Below, in pieces: positions 43,091-53,500 of a DNA stretch of 64,000 nucleotides. The translations under genes and the position numbers were made by a program. This DNA is from an uncultured Verrucomicrobia subdivision 3 bacterium. GTDB taxonomy: Bacteria > Verrucomicrobiota > Verrucomicrobiia > Limisphaerales > UBA11358. Position 1 is the stretch's first letter; every line of letters starts with the position of its first letter. The stretch covers positions 44,412 to 108,411 of the forward strand of contig CAIXUZ010000045.1 in NCBI GenBank assembly GCA_903922735.1, written 5' to 3'. A model generated the notes under the pieces. That model did not search any database. It saw only the letters and a list, made by a program, of their open reading frames with translations, and had not been told where the DNA came from.

Positions 43091-44391
43091 TTTCCACCCT
43101 TCATCTGCGGCATAATCCCAAACCACTCCGCCGCCGCTTTTGGGCGAATCCGCGCATCGTAGTTTGATCGGATGACCTGCGGACCGTTTCCGGCCTCGTA
43201 AGCAACTCGCGCCTCGTCGCCACACTCGGCGAGCCGTGCGGAAATGTAGGTGTGCCGGAGCGCGTTTCGCTTCCATTCGAGCTGTTTAATTTTCTGCGCT
43301 TTATTGACTGTATTGTCGGCAGTCAGCAAAAGCTGCTTGGTGGTATTTTTTACGGTGACAACCTTGCCGCTTTTCTTTTCCAGTGGTTTCAAAAACGCCT
43401 TCAAATTTTCCTTCATCGGCACGGCTCGACGAGTTCCTGTTTTTGAGTTGGCCGCTTTGACCGTGATAAATCCTTCCTCCAAGTCTATGTCCTGCCAGTC
43501 GAGCCGCCTAATTTCTTCATGCCGGAGTCCGGCAAATCCGCCAATAACAATCAGCGGCAAGATTTTTTTGTCCGCAGCTTCAATCAGTCGGAGCATTTCA
43601 TCGGCAGCCAAAATCTCAATTGTGCCGGTTTTGCGCTTCGAATATTCGCGAACACCTTCGAGCCAATCCGTGCCCTTTGGAAGATAACCGTGCAGGATGA
43701 GCCACCGGTTGAAAAATCCGATTGTGTCCCGGTGGTTCGCCTTCGTGCGTTCGCTGTGAACCATTGCGCCAAGATAGTCGGCAATCATCTTTGGCGTGAT
43801 CGTGTGAACTTCCAGATTATGCGCGATTGCGAATGGGTCGAGGTGCGCTTTGAATTGCTTCATACGGTCATTTTTTTTGCCGTCCGCCTTTTCAAGCTTC
43901 TTCAAATCCTCGGCAGCTTTGGAAATGGTAATTTTTGGAAGTTCGACGGCGTGACGCTTCAACCAGTCGCGGCAAACTTCCTGCGGTGTGGCGCGCCCCC
44001 CAAGCAGCCGGAGACAATCGGCGGCAATGCTGACGGCTTCGTCTATCTCTAAATCTATCTTTGTCTCCCCATCGCCGCCTTCGAGGTGAGCGCGGGAGCG
44101 GGTGTAGGCGTAAGCGTCGGCGGCTTTTAGTTTGAGAATTTCGCCTTGCCCTTCGGAAATTTTATCAATGGCGTAATTGGCTTCGGCCTTTGCTTTGGCA
44201 AGGGTCGAACGCCAAACCAGCTTGCGCTTGCCGTTGGCGCGGTAGTCTAAAACGTAGCGTGTGACGCCGTTTTTGATTGTGGGACGGATGCGAACAGAAA
44301 CGCCTTCGCGCTTCATCTCAACTACGTTAGAAGTTTCGTCGGCTTCCGCTTCCGGCTTCGCCTTCGGTTCGTTTGATGTTTCAGCTTGCAT
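43087..44391 (-). CDS. int: Tyrosine integrase of a tRNA-Pro-adjacent element
   Basis: 434 aa. N-terminal arm domain with a charged linker, core-binding region at about 185-260, catalytic Arg in GGFAGLRHEEIRRLDW at about 287, RNALRHTYISARL (H-x-x-R-like, with HT) at about 378, and VIRSNYDARIRPKAAAEW with the Tyr at about 409. The C-terminal motifs differ from the classic LLGH pattern (EAGNGPQVIRSNY), as in several verrucomicrobial and planctomycete integrases. The start is 61 nt from the 3' end of tRNA-Pro(GGG), the classic attachment-site arrangement. Confidence 0.88.
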   Translation of the reverse strand: MQAETSNEPKAKPEAEADETSNVVEMKREGVSVRIRPTIKNGVTRYVLDYRANGKRKLVWRSTLAKAKAEANYAIDKISEGQGEILKLKAADAYAYTRSRAHLEGGDGETKIDLEIDEAVSIAADCLRLLGGRATPQEVCRDWLKRHAVELPKITISKAAEDLKKLEKADGKKNDRMKQFKAHLDPFAIAHNLEVHTITPKMIADYLGAMVHSERTKANHRDTIGFFNRWLILHGYLPKGTDWLEGVREYSKRKTGTIEILAADEMLRLIEAADKKILPLIVIGGFAGLRHEEIRRLDWQDIDLEEGFITVKAANSKTGTRRAVPMKENLKAFLKPLEKKSGKVVTVKNTTKQLLLTADNTVNKAQKIKQLEWKRNALRHTYISARLAECGDEARVAYEAGNGPQVIRSNYDARIRPKAAAEWFGIMPQMKGGK

Positions 44392-44451
44392 CTATTCGCA
44401 TGATAGACAACGGATAGATTTAAGTCAATGTATCAATTATATTGAGATAAA

Positions 44452-44529
44452 TGGTCGGGGCGGGGAGATTTGAACTCCCGACCTCTTGCACCCCAAGCAA
44501 GCGCGCTAGCCGGGCTACGCTACGCCCCG
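44452..44529 (-). tRNA. tRNA-Pro (anticodon GGG)
   Basis: Reads CGGGGCG (acceptor), a D-arm with CCCGGCTAG, anticodon stem CTTGC/GCAAG around the loop TTGGGGT (anticodon GGG), T-arm GGGAG-TTCAAAT-CTCCC, acceptor CGCCCCG, discriminator A and an encoded CCA. 78 nt, all stems paired. The 3' end faces the integrase gene, so it is the likely attachment site; no second copy of the 3' end was found by eye in the window. Confidence 0.95.
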
Positions 44530-44746
44530 AACCATAAATTAATCTGGCCGCCGGTTTTCCGCATCGCAGCGTAAGATCAGATTTCCCAAGCTGAAACAGG
44601 AACCGTAAACCATTAACAACCAACTGAATTAAGATTGCGCGGGGCAAAACGCCATACACGAACCTGATTTGCAACAAGCTGTTACAAAAAGATTCTGCCC
44701 GATTCAGAATGAAGGGCAAGCTCATTCGCCAATTCGACGATTACTT

Positions 44747-45538
44747 TTACGGGGTATGGATGTAATTTATACTTGTCCGGTTGGATGCGCTGATACACCA
44801 GATGTTAGCCGGATAAAAAGCCCCGGGGCTTTTGATATAACGGGCGCTGCCATCGGCAAAGGCATAATTTGAGCCACCCGAACCGGTACCGGTTGAGTTG
44901 TTTCCCCCGTTTCCGCCATGACGACTTTGCTCAGCCACCGGAGTAACATCATTGCCCACACCCTCAAGTAAATCCATGTAGTAATCAGCGGCCGTGGTGT
45001 ATTTTTCACCAAGCACCACGGTATCGGAGCTATAAACAATGACGTTTTCCTTCAATCCGCTTGGATAAAATCCGGCCATGTATTTACTGGTAAAATCAGG
45101 CTCACCGAGCAAATCATAGAAGTAGTCGTTCCAGCCGTTAATCAGATAACTCCGGGGTGCGCCGCCAGCCACATTGTTTGTATCGCTTCCTGTTTTCGGA
45201 GTTTGGCCACCTGCTCCGTCGGTTGGGCAGAGAAGCGTTTTCACATTCCGACCATAGCTTTCATAGAATTTGGATGGCCAGCAATTTGTTCTGGAGCGCT
45301 CCGGAAAGTAGCCCCGGTTGTCATCCACATACATGCGCGAGGCGAGCCCGAGCTGCCGCAAATTGTTTAAACAAGCAATGCGCCGGCCAGCTTCTTTCGC
45401 CCGGCCCAAGGCCGGCAACAGCATCGCCGCCAAAATGGCAATGATGGCGATGACCACGAGCAGCTCAATCAGGGTGAAAGCAGTTGAGGAGCGGCTGCTG
45501 GCGGATCTGCCGAATGCTATTTTTTTGAATATTTTCAT
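44747..45538 (-). CDS. Type II secretion/pilin-like prepilin (DUF1559-type)
   Basis: 263 aa from ATG at 45538 ([20 protein letters not shown]). Class III-like prepilin peptide with [20 protein letters not shown]: cleavage before F, Glu at +5, then the hydrophobic helix. After it, [24 protein letters not shown] and [12 protein letters not shown] at the C-terminus are the usual signature of the large prepilin-like families of Verrucomicrobiota and Planctomycetes. Probably a minor pseudopilin or surface filament protein. It is a stand-alone gene, divergent from the next one. Confidence 0.92.
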   Translation of the reverse strand: MKIFKKIAFGRSASSRSSTAFTLIELLVVIAIIAILAAMLLPALGRAKEAGRRIACLNNLRQLGLASRMYVDDNRGYFPERSRTNCWPSKFYESYGRNVKTLLCPTDGAGGQTPKTGSDTNNVAGGAPRSYLINGWNDYFYDLLGEPDFTSKYMAGFYPSGLKENVIVYSSDTVVLGEKYTTAADYYMDLLEGVGNDVTPVAEQSRHGGNGGNNSTGTGSGGSNYAFADGSARYIKSPGAFYPANIWCISASNRTSINYIHTP

Positions 45539-45609
45539 AACCAACGATGCTGATACTGCGTCTGACATATCATTCGACGTTCGGCACCGGCCCGGCGTTA
45601 CACAATTTT

Positions 45610-46044
45610 ATGACTAAAAAAAACGCCATTCTACTCGCAGTCGCAGTGCTTTTGCTGTCGATCTATGTGATTTATTTCACGGATTGGTTCAAGCCCAAAA
45701 CCGTTCAGATTTTCCATGTAATAAGGACTCCACATGTCCGCAGGGCAAAAGCCAAAGTGGAACCGATGCTGATTTTCGGGATCAATCAAAAACTTAAATT
45801 GACCGAAATCAAAGTCGTCCCCGCTGACGAATTCAAAACAAATCAATTTGCCCTTCCGCTTTGGCACCTTGTTTCAGATTCAAACTCGGTCGCAGTGAAC
45901 TCCATTGTTTACGGTCAACCCATCCGTGGTTTAAGGCCAGCCATCAAGGGGGCGGCGCCTATAGCCCTCGAGACCAATGTTACCTATCGTCTCTTCGTTA
46001 CGGCGGATGTTGTCAAGGGCGAGCACGATTTTGTCTTGAAATAA
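45610..46044 (+). CDS. Hypothetical membrane-anchored protein
   Basis: 144 aa from ATG at 45610 (MTKKNAILLAVAVLLLSIYV), a single N-terminal membrane helix and a soluble beta-rich domain outside (VEPMLIFGINQKLKLTEIKV, ALPLWHLVSDSNSVAVNSIV, NVTYRLFVTADVVKGEHDFV). Similar small exported domains are common in this phylum, but I do not know a function. It is divergently oriented to the prepilin gene, 71 nt away. Confidence 0.7.
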   Translation: MTKKNAILLAVAVLLLSIYVIYFTDWFKPKTVQIFHVIRTPHVRRAKAKVEPMLIFGINQKLKLTEIKVVPADEFKTNQFALPLWHLVSDSNSVAVNSIVYGQPIRGLRPAIKGAAPIALETNVTYRLFVTADVVKGEHDFVLK

Positions 46045-46389
46045 CTTTGCCGGAAACCCACGGCACCAATCCAGCAGCAATGGCGCTGGCTTTCATTTGT
46101 TCGGAGGTTTTGCAATCTGGAAGGTGAGTGGTTACGAGCGAATTTCTTCAAACACCACGCATGGCCCATTTTCCCATTGGCGTGCGCACCGTTTTCGCAA
46201 GTCGAATTCGGGTTGGAAAACCAGCCAAGGTGCCTGACTCCCGCGATAAAAAGTTATCGTTACACTTTTCCAAACCAGGCTGAGGGGCAATTGTTGTAAG
46301 TGGTTGATAGAGCATCCGAAATCGGTCTGTTTCCGGTCCAAAAACCGGTCTTTTTTCCGTCGGCCTTTCCGGATACTGGAGGCCAGGTG

Positions 46390-46425
46390 TCACTTTTTGT
46401 CCCTTTTTGTCCCTTTTTGTCACCC
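46390..46425. repeat. 10-bp tandem repeat (ccctttttgt)
   Basis: gtcactttttgtccctttttgtccctttttgtcaccc contains three units of c(a/c)ctttttgt in direct order, in a gene-free region. Confidence 0.8.
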
Positions 46426-47228
46426 TGTTTTGAAAACGGGGTTTTTTGCACAAAGGTGACAAAGGCAAAACGGAAATCATTTTTAACCACGAATTACCCG
46501 AAATATGACATCATTTCAAAGAGCTGAAGAGTGATTCCATCCGAGACCGGGCAGTCCCGAGAGCACCATACCGCACTAAACCTCATCAAACCGCACCGGA
46601 AAATGAATTATTTAAGGTTGCCAGGTTGCCAGGTGAATGGGGCAAGCACCACCCGGGCAACCCAGAACGGGCGGCAGGACAAAATCGAGATGTCAAAGAA
46701 CGGTCACGCACGCCGCTTGGAAAACCGCACCCGCCATCGGCAAGGCAGTGTCAGCGACACCATCTTCCGGCGGCAGGCCCAGGCCGAGGCCCGCTGAAAT
46801 AGTTGTATTTATTACACATTGATACAGCATAGTCCAGTGAAATTATCACAAATCTGAGATCCGCTACAGAAGGTAATAGGGATTGAAATTCGGAAGATTG
46901 AGGATGGAGGATGGCGCGGGTGCGGGCGGAAAACTTCCATTTCCGGTTTTAAAAATCTTTTGCGTTTTCATGGCGACTAACCTTAGCACGGGTTTTAGAA
47001 GAAATTTGCAAGCCGGCGAACGACTTGGGAACAGGCACGAATAGAGACCCCTTGATCACGAACCGGAGCGAAAAAATAGTGGAAAATAATATTTGACGGG
47101 TTTTGGGGAAAGCGGAGGGCTGTGGGGAATTATAAATCCCGTCCAGCTTTGAGAAACTATGGATTGGTCACACCTTGGCCGGTGGAAGGAAACCGTTAAA
47201 ACGGTTGATTGGCCGATCCGGCCACCGC

Positions 47229-47248
47229 CACCGGGCTGAAGCCCGGTG
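47229..47248. repeat. Perfect hairpin CACCGGGC-tgaa-GCCCGGTG
   Basis: An 8-bp stem with a TGAA loop; no T-run on either side, so probably not a terminator. The gggctgaagccc core is frequent in intergenic DNA of this group and is likely a dispersed repeat. Confidence 0.7.
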
Positions 47249-47433
47249 CTAATGAAAATATGTCACCCTATTGCGCAAGTACTAATAGATCGGTTTAGGA
47301 AATACTGTAGCCGCTGGAAAGCGCCGGAGGTTGCCGGCTGACGGAGCGCATTTTGGACGGCGGCGGGAACCAGGGTGCCAGCGGCCAAATGCTTCACACT
47401 ATTCGTCATCTGGCCCAGCGGGTCAAAAAATGT

Positions 47434-48900
47434 CTATTTCGCGGGCAGGCCGTAACGGAAGCCGGAAGTCTTGCCACGTTGAACCACATATTCCAAGGCG
47501 TTCTTATCCGTCACGAGTTCGCTAGCGACCCGCAAATTTTCAAAGGTGACATTCTGGATTGAGCCCGGCTCAGTGCCGTTGCCGTCAAACACGCTGGGTT
47601 GAAGCGGCTTCTGAGCAACGGTGATGTTCTTGAAAACCATCCCCGCCACACCGCCCCGGCCTTCACGATAGCTCGCGTGACCGGGATCTTCCGCGGCGAG
47701 TTTGATGCGCACGCCGAAAAGCTGATAGGGCTGGCTTTCATGGCGAACATTTTCAACGACGATATTTTTGTAAACAGCAAGCTTATGAATATCCATGAGC
47801 GCGACGATGTTGCCGTTTAACCAGTCCTTTTTGGTCCCGGTCCGGCCGAGGTCATTGCCAATGATGTCGAGTCCATCCGCAAGCTCCCCATCCACGCTCT
47901 TCGTGACATTCCAACCCATCTGGAGGGCACTGCCGGCCGATTGCAACCAGACGACATTATCAATGGCCTGCATACCGGAGACGTGGAAATGAATGGTGTC
48001 GTCATTGACTTTGAAGAAGCAATTTTTCACCAGACTATTGGGGCCACCGCCAATCCCGTCGGAACACCGGGTCCAGGCGAGCATTTTGACGTTCTCAGCC
48101 ACAAGCTTACCACCGGAGAAACAACCGGGACCGGGGGCGTCGGTCACAACAATTCCTTCGAGATTGAGATCGCGCGCCGAAATCATGAATTGGGAAAACG
48201 TGCCCCGATTTTCCGTGACGCCGATACCGGAGAGGATGCCCCGACCACGAATGGCCACACCGGGACCACCTTTCGAGCTGAAAGCATTTAGCCGCCCCTT
48301 CACATAGGCCCCGCCGGCGAGATAGACCGTCTGACCGCCAGTCACAACGCGGGGATTAGTCCCCAGATCGGTCACGCCGGGACCAAAATAGATCACGTTG
48401 GGCGTCGTTGGAGTCGGGACATTGACTTCAGGTGGATTAGCGAAGATGAACAGCGGCTGGCGCGACTGGCTGTCCAATTCGACAAAGAGGCTGGTTGGTT
48501 TTGTGAGGGTGAAGGAAACGGTGTTGCCAACGATGGCGGCCTGGATTTGTTTGGCGAGCGGACGCACGGTGGCATTCTTGATGGCCGCCCCATTCCGCAA
48601 CTTGATTTGCACGGTCACAGCGCCACTGAAGGAGAATGACGTCCAATGGTTAGCGTCGGTGGTAAAGACCGTTGGCTTGCCATGTGAACCACCCATCTCG
48701 CGAACGCTATTATAGACGTAAGACGGCCTGGACTCACCAGCCAGGGAGACGGTCACATCATAAAGGTCGGAGCGATATTGGTTATCCGGCAGCGCCGGAT
48801 ACACACTCAGCTCACCGGCAAGCAATCGTTCCGCACCGGCAAAACACAGGAAAGCGAGAAGACACATTGCAAGGAAAGTCGAGAGGCCAAGGCATTTCAT
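47434..48900 (-). CDS. Secreted right-handed beta-helix glycoside hydrolase (GH28/GH49-like)
   Basis: 488 aa. Signal peptide MKCLGLSTFLAMCLLAFLCF. Residues 30-160 form a beta-sandwich-like lead domain. From about 165 (VIYFGPGVTDLGTNPRVVTG, QTVYLAGGAYVKGRLNAFSS) a parallel beta-helix begins, with GVAIRGRGILSGIG, NCFFKVNDDTIHFHVSG (the DD of the polygalacturonase-type active region) and NIVVENVRHESQPY. This fits pectin-lyase-fold hydrolases related to GH28 and GH49. Substrate not predictable; probably a plant or algal polysaccharide. Monocistronic by position. Confidence 0.75.
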   Translation of the reverse strand: MKCLGLSTFLAMCLLAFLCFAGAERLLAGELSVYPALPDNQYRSDLYDVTVSLAGESRPSYVYNSVREMGGSHGKPTVFTTDANHWTSFSFSGAVTVQIKLRNGAAIKNATVRPLAKQIQAAIVGNTVSFTLTKPTSLFVELDSQSRQPLFIFANPPEVNVPTPTTPNVIYFGPGVTDLGTNPRVVTGGQTVYLAGGAYVKGRLNAFSSKGGPGVAIRGRGILSGIGVTENRGTFSQFMISARDLNLEGIVVTDAPGPGCFSGGKLVAENVKMLAWTRCSDGIGGGPNSLVKNCFFKVNDDTIHFHVSGMQAIDNVVWLQSAGSALQMGWNVTKSVDGELADGLDIIGNDLGRTGTKKDWLNGNIVALMDIHKLAVYKNIVVENVRHESQPYQLFGVRIKLAAEDPGHASYREGRGGVAGMVFKNITVAQKPLQPSVFDGNGTEPGSIQNVTFENLRVASELVTDKNALEYVVQRGKTSGFRYGLPAK

Positions 48901-49165
48901 AGAATTATAGATTTATAACGCTTTGGCTTGCATGGCAGCAACTCAGTTATTTAATGACGCTTTTATCAAAGTGCCCGTTCCAAAGCTTCGCATGAGCCTG
49001 CTCCATCGCGACGGCGCAGGGTGGCAAAAGTTGCGCTGTGACCTTGGCCGTCACCGGGCGGAGTGTCAGGCGACGGAATCGTTCGTGAACTGGAAAATGC
49101 CACGCCTCAAAGTGACCGCTGCGCAGTCAGGTTCAGACGCCGCGCGACTTGACCCGCCGCCCATT

Positions 49166-50512
49166 TCATTGTTTTACCGGCAACGCGTAATAGGCGCATT
49201 CCGCGAAAAAGAACTCCGACCGGTAGATCCTGGAGTAGTCGTAATGGCAGATGGCGCGCTCAACCGCCTCGCGCCCGGGACCGTCACCTGCGAGCGCGAT
49301 AATCGCCGCCGCCGCCAGCGGGTTTCGCATATAGCGAGCCTCGTAATTCTTTCGCTGACCCCGCTTGGTATGGTCGTAGATTTCAGACAATCTTTGAGCC
49401 TCGGCCTGGGTGGTCTGAGGGAACCAGGTGGTATAGACGGTCCGCCAGTGGGTGTCGCCATAAACCTTTGCGTCACGGTTATCAAATTCTTTATACACAT
49501 CAATCACCGCAAGGGAGGATTGGGCGTTTTTAGCCAGACCCGCGCGATATTGCGCCCGGAGCGATTCATTCGACTCCAGCGCGACGAGTTGTGCCAGCGA
49601 ACCCTGAGACCCGATATAAATCCACAAAGCATGATCATCAAGTCCCTTGATCGCCTCCCGATCGAGAGCGTAGCCCGCCGCGCAAATCTCAAGGCGGGTC
49701 TGGTCGCTTTTCGCCGGGCGCTCAGCCAGGGCTTTCCGATAGCGCTCCAGCCAGATGTGGTCACGGGTGACGTCATACATGGCCCGGAGCATAAAGAGGT
49801 AACGGGCGGCGTCGCGAAACATGTGCCCCTGAAAGGCACCCCGAAAACCGCCTTTAAAGGCACCGTCGCAAGGACATTTCCAACCCGTGGTTTCAAGGAC
49901 ATCCGCCACCTCCCGCATCTTCATCGCAATCTGTCGGCGCTCGACGTCAGAAGGAATTCCGCTCATGAAATACGCATGGAGTCCATAGAACCAAGGATGA
50001 GTCTGATCGTCGGAGCCGAGGGGGTAATGGCATTTACCATCGGTGCCCATGCCGCGGGCGATAAAGCCGGGCACATCAGAAACAGAGGCGCATTTCAAAA
50101 GCCCCTGCGCCAGACGCTGCGCCCTAGTTTTATCAGCGGGATCGCCAGTGCGGCGAGCGCGTTCGCAGGCGGCTGGAAGATACAAACCCGTGAACATGGG
50201 TCCGTCTTCAATTGGACTCCACCAACCGATGGCGTTCGGCCTCCCCAAGGAACACTCTTCAGGGGTTGGGATATCGCCAACATAGTCAAAGATGACACCA
50301 TTCAGATCAACCCGTTCCTGCCAAATTTTGGCGTGCGCCTGTTCCACGGCGATGGAAACGGAGGCATGGAAGGGCAAATAAGACCTGCCAGCCGCGGGGG
50401 CGAAAACATTGTTGGTTATATCAGCCGCCGCAGGCGCAAGGCCGGCGCAGTGCGCCACCAAGGGTGCCAGCATCAAGACAGCAACTCGCACGACAAGAAT
50501 TTGATTTATCAT
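49166..50512 (-). CDS. Secreted putative alpha/alpha-barrel hydrolase
   Basis: 448 aa. Signal peptide MINQILVVRVAVLMLAPLVA. The rest is predicted helical with aromatic-rich turns (FHASVSIAVEQAHAKIWQER, AIGWWSPIEDGPMFTGLYLP, TGWKCPCDGAFKGGFRGAF, GDTHWRTVYTTWFP), the look of an (alpha/alpha)6 toroid used by glycoside hydrolases and lyases. I cannot assign a CAZy family. Same orientation as the GH28-like gene but 265 nt apart; a shared role in polysaccharide breakdown is inferred only from proximity. Confidence 0.6.
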   Translation of the reverse strand: MINQILVVRVAVLMLAPLVAHCAGLAPAAADITNNVFAPAAGRSYLPFHASVSIAVEQAHAKIWQERVDLNGVIFDYVGDIPTPEECSLGRPNAIGWWSPIEDGPMFTGLYLPAACERARRTGDPADKTRAQRLAQGLLKCASVSDVPGFIARGMGTDGKCHYPLGSDDQTHPWFYGLHAYFMSGIPSDVERRQIAMKMREVADVLETTGWKCPCDGAFKGGFRGAFQGHMFRDAARYLFMLRAMYDVTRDHIWLERYRKALAERPAKSDQTRLEICAAGYALDREAIKGLDDHALWIYIGSQGSLAQLVALESNESLRAQYRAGLAKNAQSSLAVIDVYKEFDNRDAKVYGDTHWRTVYTTWFPQTTQAEAQRLSEIYDHTKRGQRKNYEARYMRNPLAAAAIIALAGDGPGREAVERAICHYDYSRIYRSEFFFAECAYYALPVKQ

Positions 50513-50581
50513 TAGATTTTGCCGGGACGGGGGTTTTTGAGGTTAAAACATACCAAATCCCAATGGGGTTGCAGCCCAGCA

Positions 50582-53500
50582 TCATTTTTTACCCAGCACA
50601 TCACGCAGCACATTGGCGAAGGTCGTCATGGGAATGGGCTTGTCCAACAGCTGACAGATACCGGCGTCGAGCAGTTGTCGGTCGGTAACGGTGGACTTGA
50701 ACCCGGTCGCCAGAATGATGGGCAAGTCCGTGCGAAGCGCCCGGATTTGACGAGCCAGTTCCAGACCGCTCATCTCCGGCATGGTCAGGTCGGTGATCAC
50801 GAGATCGAATTGCGCCGGGTTTTTCTGCACCAGGCTCACGGCCTCCTGGGGACTGGTGGTGACGGTGCCTTCATATCTCAACGCCTTGAGCAACCGTTGA
50901 TACATTTCAGTCAAGGTGACTTCGTCATCCACCACCAAGATGCGCTCCCCTTTTCCATGGGGAATTTTGCTTTCAGGAATTCCCGTCAGAAACATGTCCT
51001 GAACCTGTTCCGGAAAATAGAGGCGGAAAGTCGCGCCCTGTCCCGGCTGGCTTTCCACCGTGATGACGCCATCGTGGGATTCCACAATGCCATGCACCAC
51101 CGCCAGGCCCAGTCCGGTGCCCTTGCCAATCGGCTTAGTCGTGAAAAACGGTTCAAAAACACGCTGCAATACCCTGACATCCATCCCGTGGCCGGTATCG
51201 GTGACGGTCAACCGCGCATACTTAATAGCCCGCAAATCCGAGTTCAGTCGGATGAACTCTTCATCCGGCTGAAACGCATCCAGCGTGACCGCCAGCCGAC
51301 CCGCCGGCTGGCCGTCCATCGCGTGCATGGCATTGGTGCCCAGATTCATCATCACCTGGTAAATCTGTGTCGCATCGGCCAGCACCGTCGGCGCATCCGC
51401 CGCCAGATTTGTCTCAATCTGAATATTCGCCGGGAATGAAGCATGGAGCAATTTTATCGCCTCATTGAGCACGTTGTGCAGATGGATGACCTGCCGCTCC
51501 TGTTCCCGCTGCCGGCTGAAGGTCAAAATCTGCTGCACCAAATCCTTGGCTCTTTCCGCCGCCTTAAAAATTTCACCGAGTTTTCCCAGCGACTCGGGTT
51601 TTCCAGACAGATCCAATTGCAGCAGGTTGCAATAGCCGAACATGACGGTGAGAATATTATTAAAATCATGGGCAATGCCGCCGGCCAGCGTGCCGATGGC
51701 TTCCATTTTTTGGGACTGGCGTAATTGCCCTTCCAGCTCCACTTCATGCGTGACGTCGCGTTTGACAGCGACGAAGCTGGTAATTTTGCCGGCCGCATCA
51801 CGGATGGCAGAAATAGTGGCTTCCTCTTCATACAGAATGCCATCCTTGCGCTGGTTGATGAAGTGGCCGGTCCACACTTCGCCGCGCTGGATGGTTTCCC
51901 ACATCCGACGGTAAAACGAGCCATCCTGCCTGCCGCTCTTAAGGATGCGGGGATTCTGGCCAATGACTTCAGTGCGAAGAAATCCCGAGCTTTTCTCAAA
52001 CGCCGGGTTGGCATAGAGGATGGTGCCGCGGGTGTCAGTGATGACAATGGTTTCGGCGGCCTGCTCCACGGCGGTGGACAGGCGAAGATGCATTTCTTCA
52101 GCGCGCTTCCGCGCGGAGATGTCGCGGATGTTGCACTGGATCACTTTTTGGTTGTTCACCCGATAGAGATTGCTGATGAACTCCACTTCAATCCGCCGCC
52201 CGTCGCGGGTTTCCAACGCCAAGTCTTCGAAGCGGACATATTCCTTAGCCTGCAATGCTGCGAAGCTGGTCTCGCTGGCGATGACATCCTCGAGAAAGCC
52301 CAGTTCCCAAACTTTTTTGCCGAGGAACTCCGCATGCGAATACCCCATCAGCGTGATCAAAAATGGATTCACTTCCACCACCTTCCCCGTCCCGGCATCC
52401 AGAATCAAAATGCCATCCTTGGCGGATTCGAACAGCCGGCGATAGCGGATTTCCGAGGCGACCATCAACTCCATCGCCCGTTTGCTCTTGGTGATGTCCT
52501 GGATGGTGCCGATCATTTTTACCGGACGCCCTTGGGCATCGTATTCCACCTTGCCCAGGCCATGAACCCAGCGCTCAACCCGGCTGCCTGGCCGGACAAT
52601 CCGGTATTCCTTGTTAAACGGCTGCTTCCGCACCAGCACTTCGTCTCGAAAGTGATTTACCATCATGGTGCGGTCATCGGGATGAATCAAATTCTCCCAG
52701 CCGGCCACCGAGCGTTCGTAGTCCGGGCCGATGCCAAAAATCGAGTCGAGCAGTTCCGTGCCGCTCCAGAAGCCGCTGGCGATATCCAGTTCATAAGCCC
52801 CCAGCGCGGCAATGCGGTGGGATTCCTGAAGCCGGATGGCGGTTTCCTCCAACGCCACGGTCGCCGCTTTTCGCCCGGTGACGTCAAGAAACACGGTGGC
52901 AAACTGTCCTGGCTGTGACTGGAAGACAGAGACTTCAAAATATTTTTTCAGCGGCCCGCTATATTCTTCAAACACCTGCGGCACGCCCGTGAGGGCCACC
53001 TGCCCGTAACGCTCGATCCAAGATTGTTCCGTGTCCGGAATCACTTCCCGCACGGTCCGGCCGACCACCTCCGCCGCGCGGAGGCCAGTGAGGCGCTCAA
53101 ACGCCGGGTTGACGGAGAGGAACCGATAATCCACCGGCCGCCCAGCAGCGTCGCAAATGATTTCATGCACCGCAAAACCATCGAGCATGGTCGTGAAGAG
53201 TTTCCGGTAATTCTCCTCGCTTGCGCGCATAGCCAGTTCCGCCTGCTTGCGCTCGGTGAGGTCAACATCAATGCAGAACAGCTCTGGTGGCCGTCCTGGA
53301 ACCTGCACAATGGCATGGCTGGAAAAAAGCGCCACCCGCGAGCCATCCTTACGCATCAAGGTCAGTTCGGAGGCGGGAATCGGCTGACCGGTTTCGGCCA
53401 TTTGCCGGATGGCCTGCTGCACACCGGTCCGCATTTCCGGCGGAATTATCAGGTCCAGCAGATTCCTGCCGATGGCTTCTTCAGCGGTGTAGCCATAAAG

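Larger units (their letters stand above)
46045..47433. other. 1.4-kb gap without a gene
   Basis: No ORF here has a domain or ribosome site. It holds short tandem repeats (46390-46425, and a doubled gttgccag at about 46618), a perfect hairpin at 47229-47248, and AT-rich stretches. It could be remains of decayed genes or mobile repeats. Confidence 0.6.

Noticed and set aside
46531-46822. ORFs in the 1.4-kb gap
   Set aside because: Short, Arg/His/Thr-rich, overlapping in several frames, with no ribosome sites.
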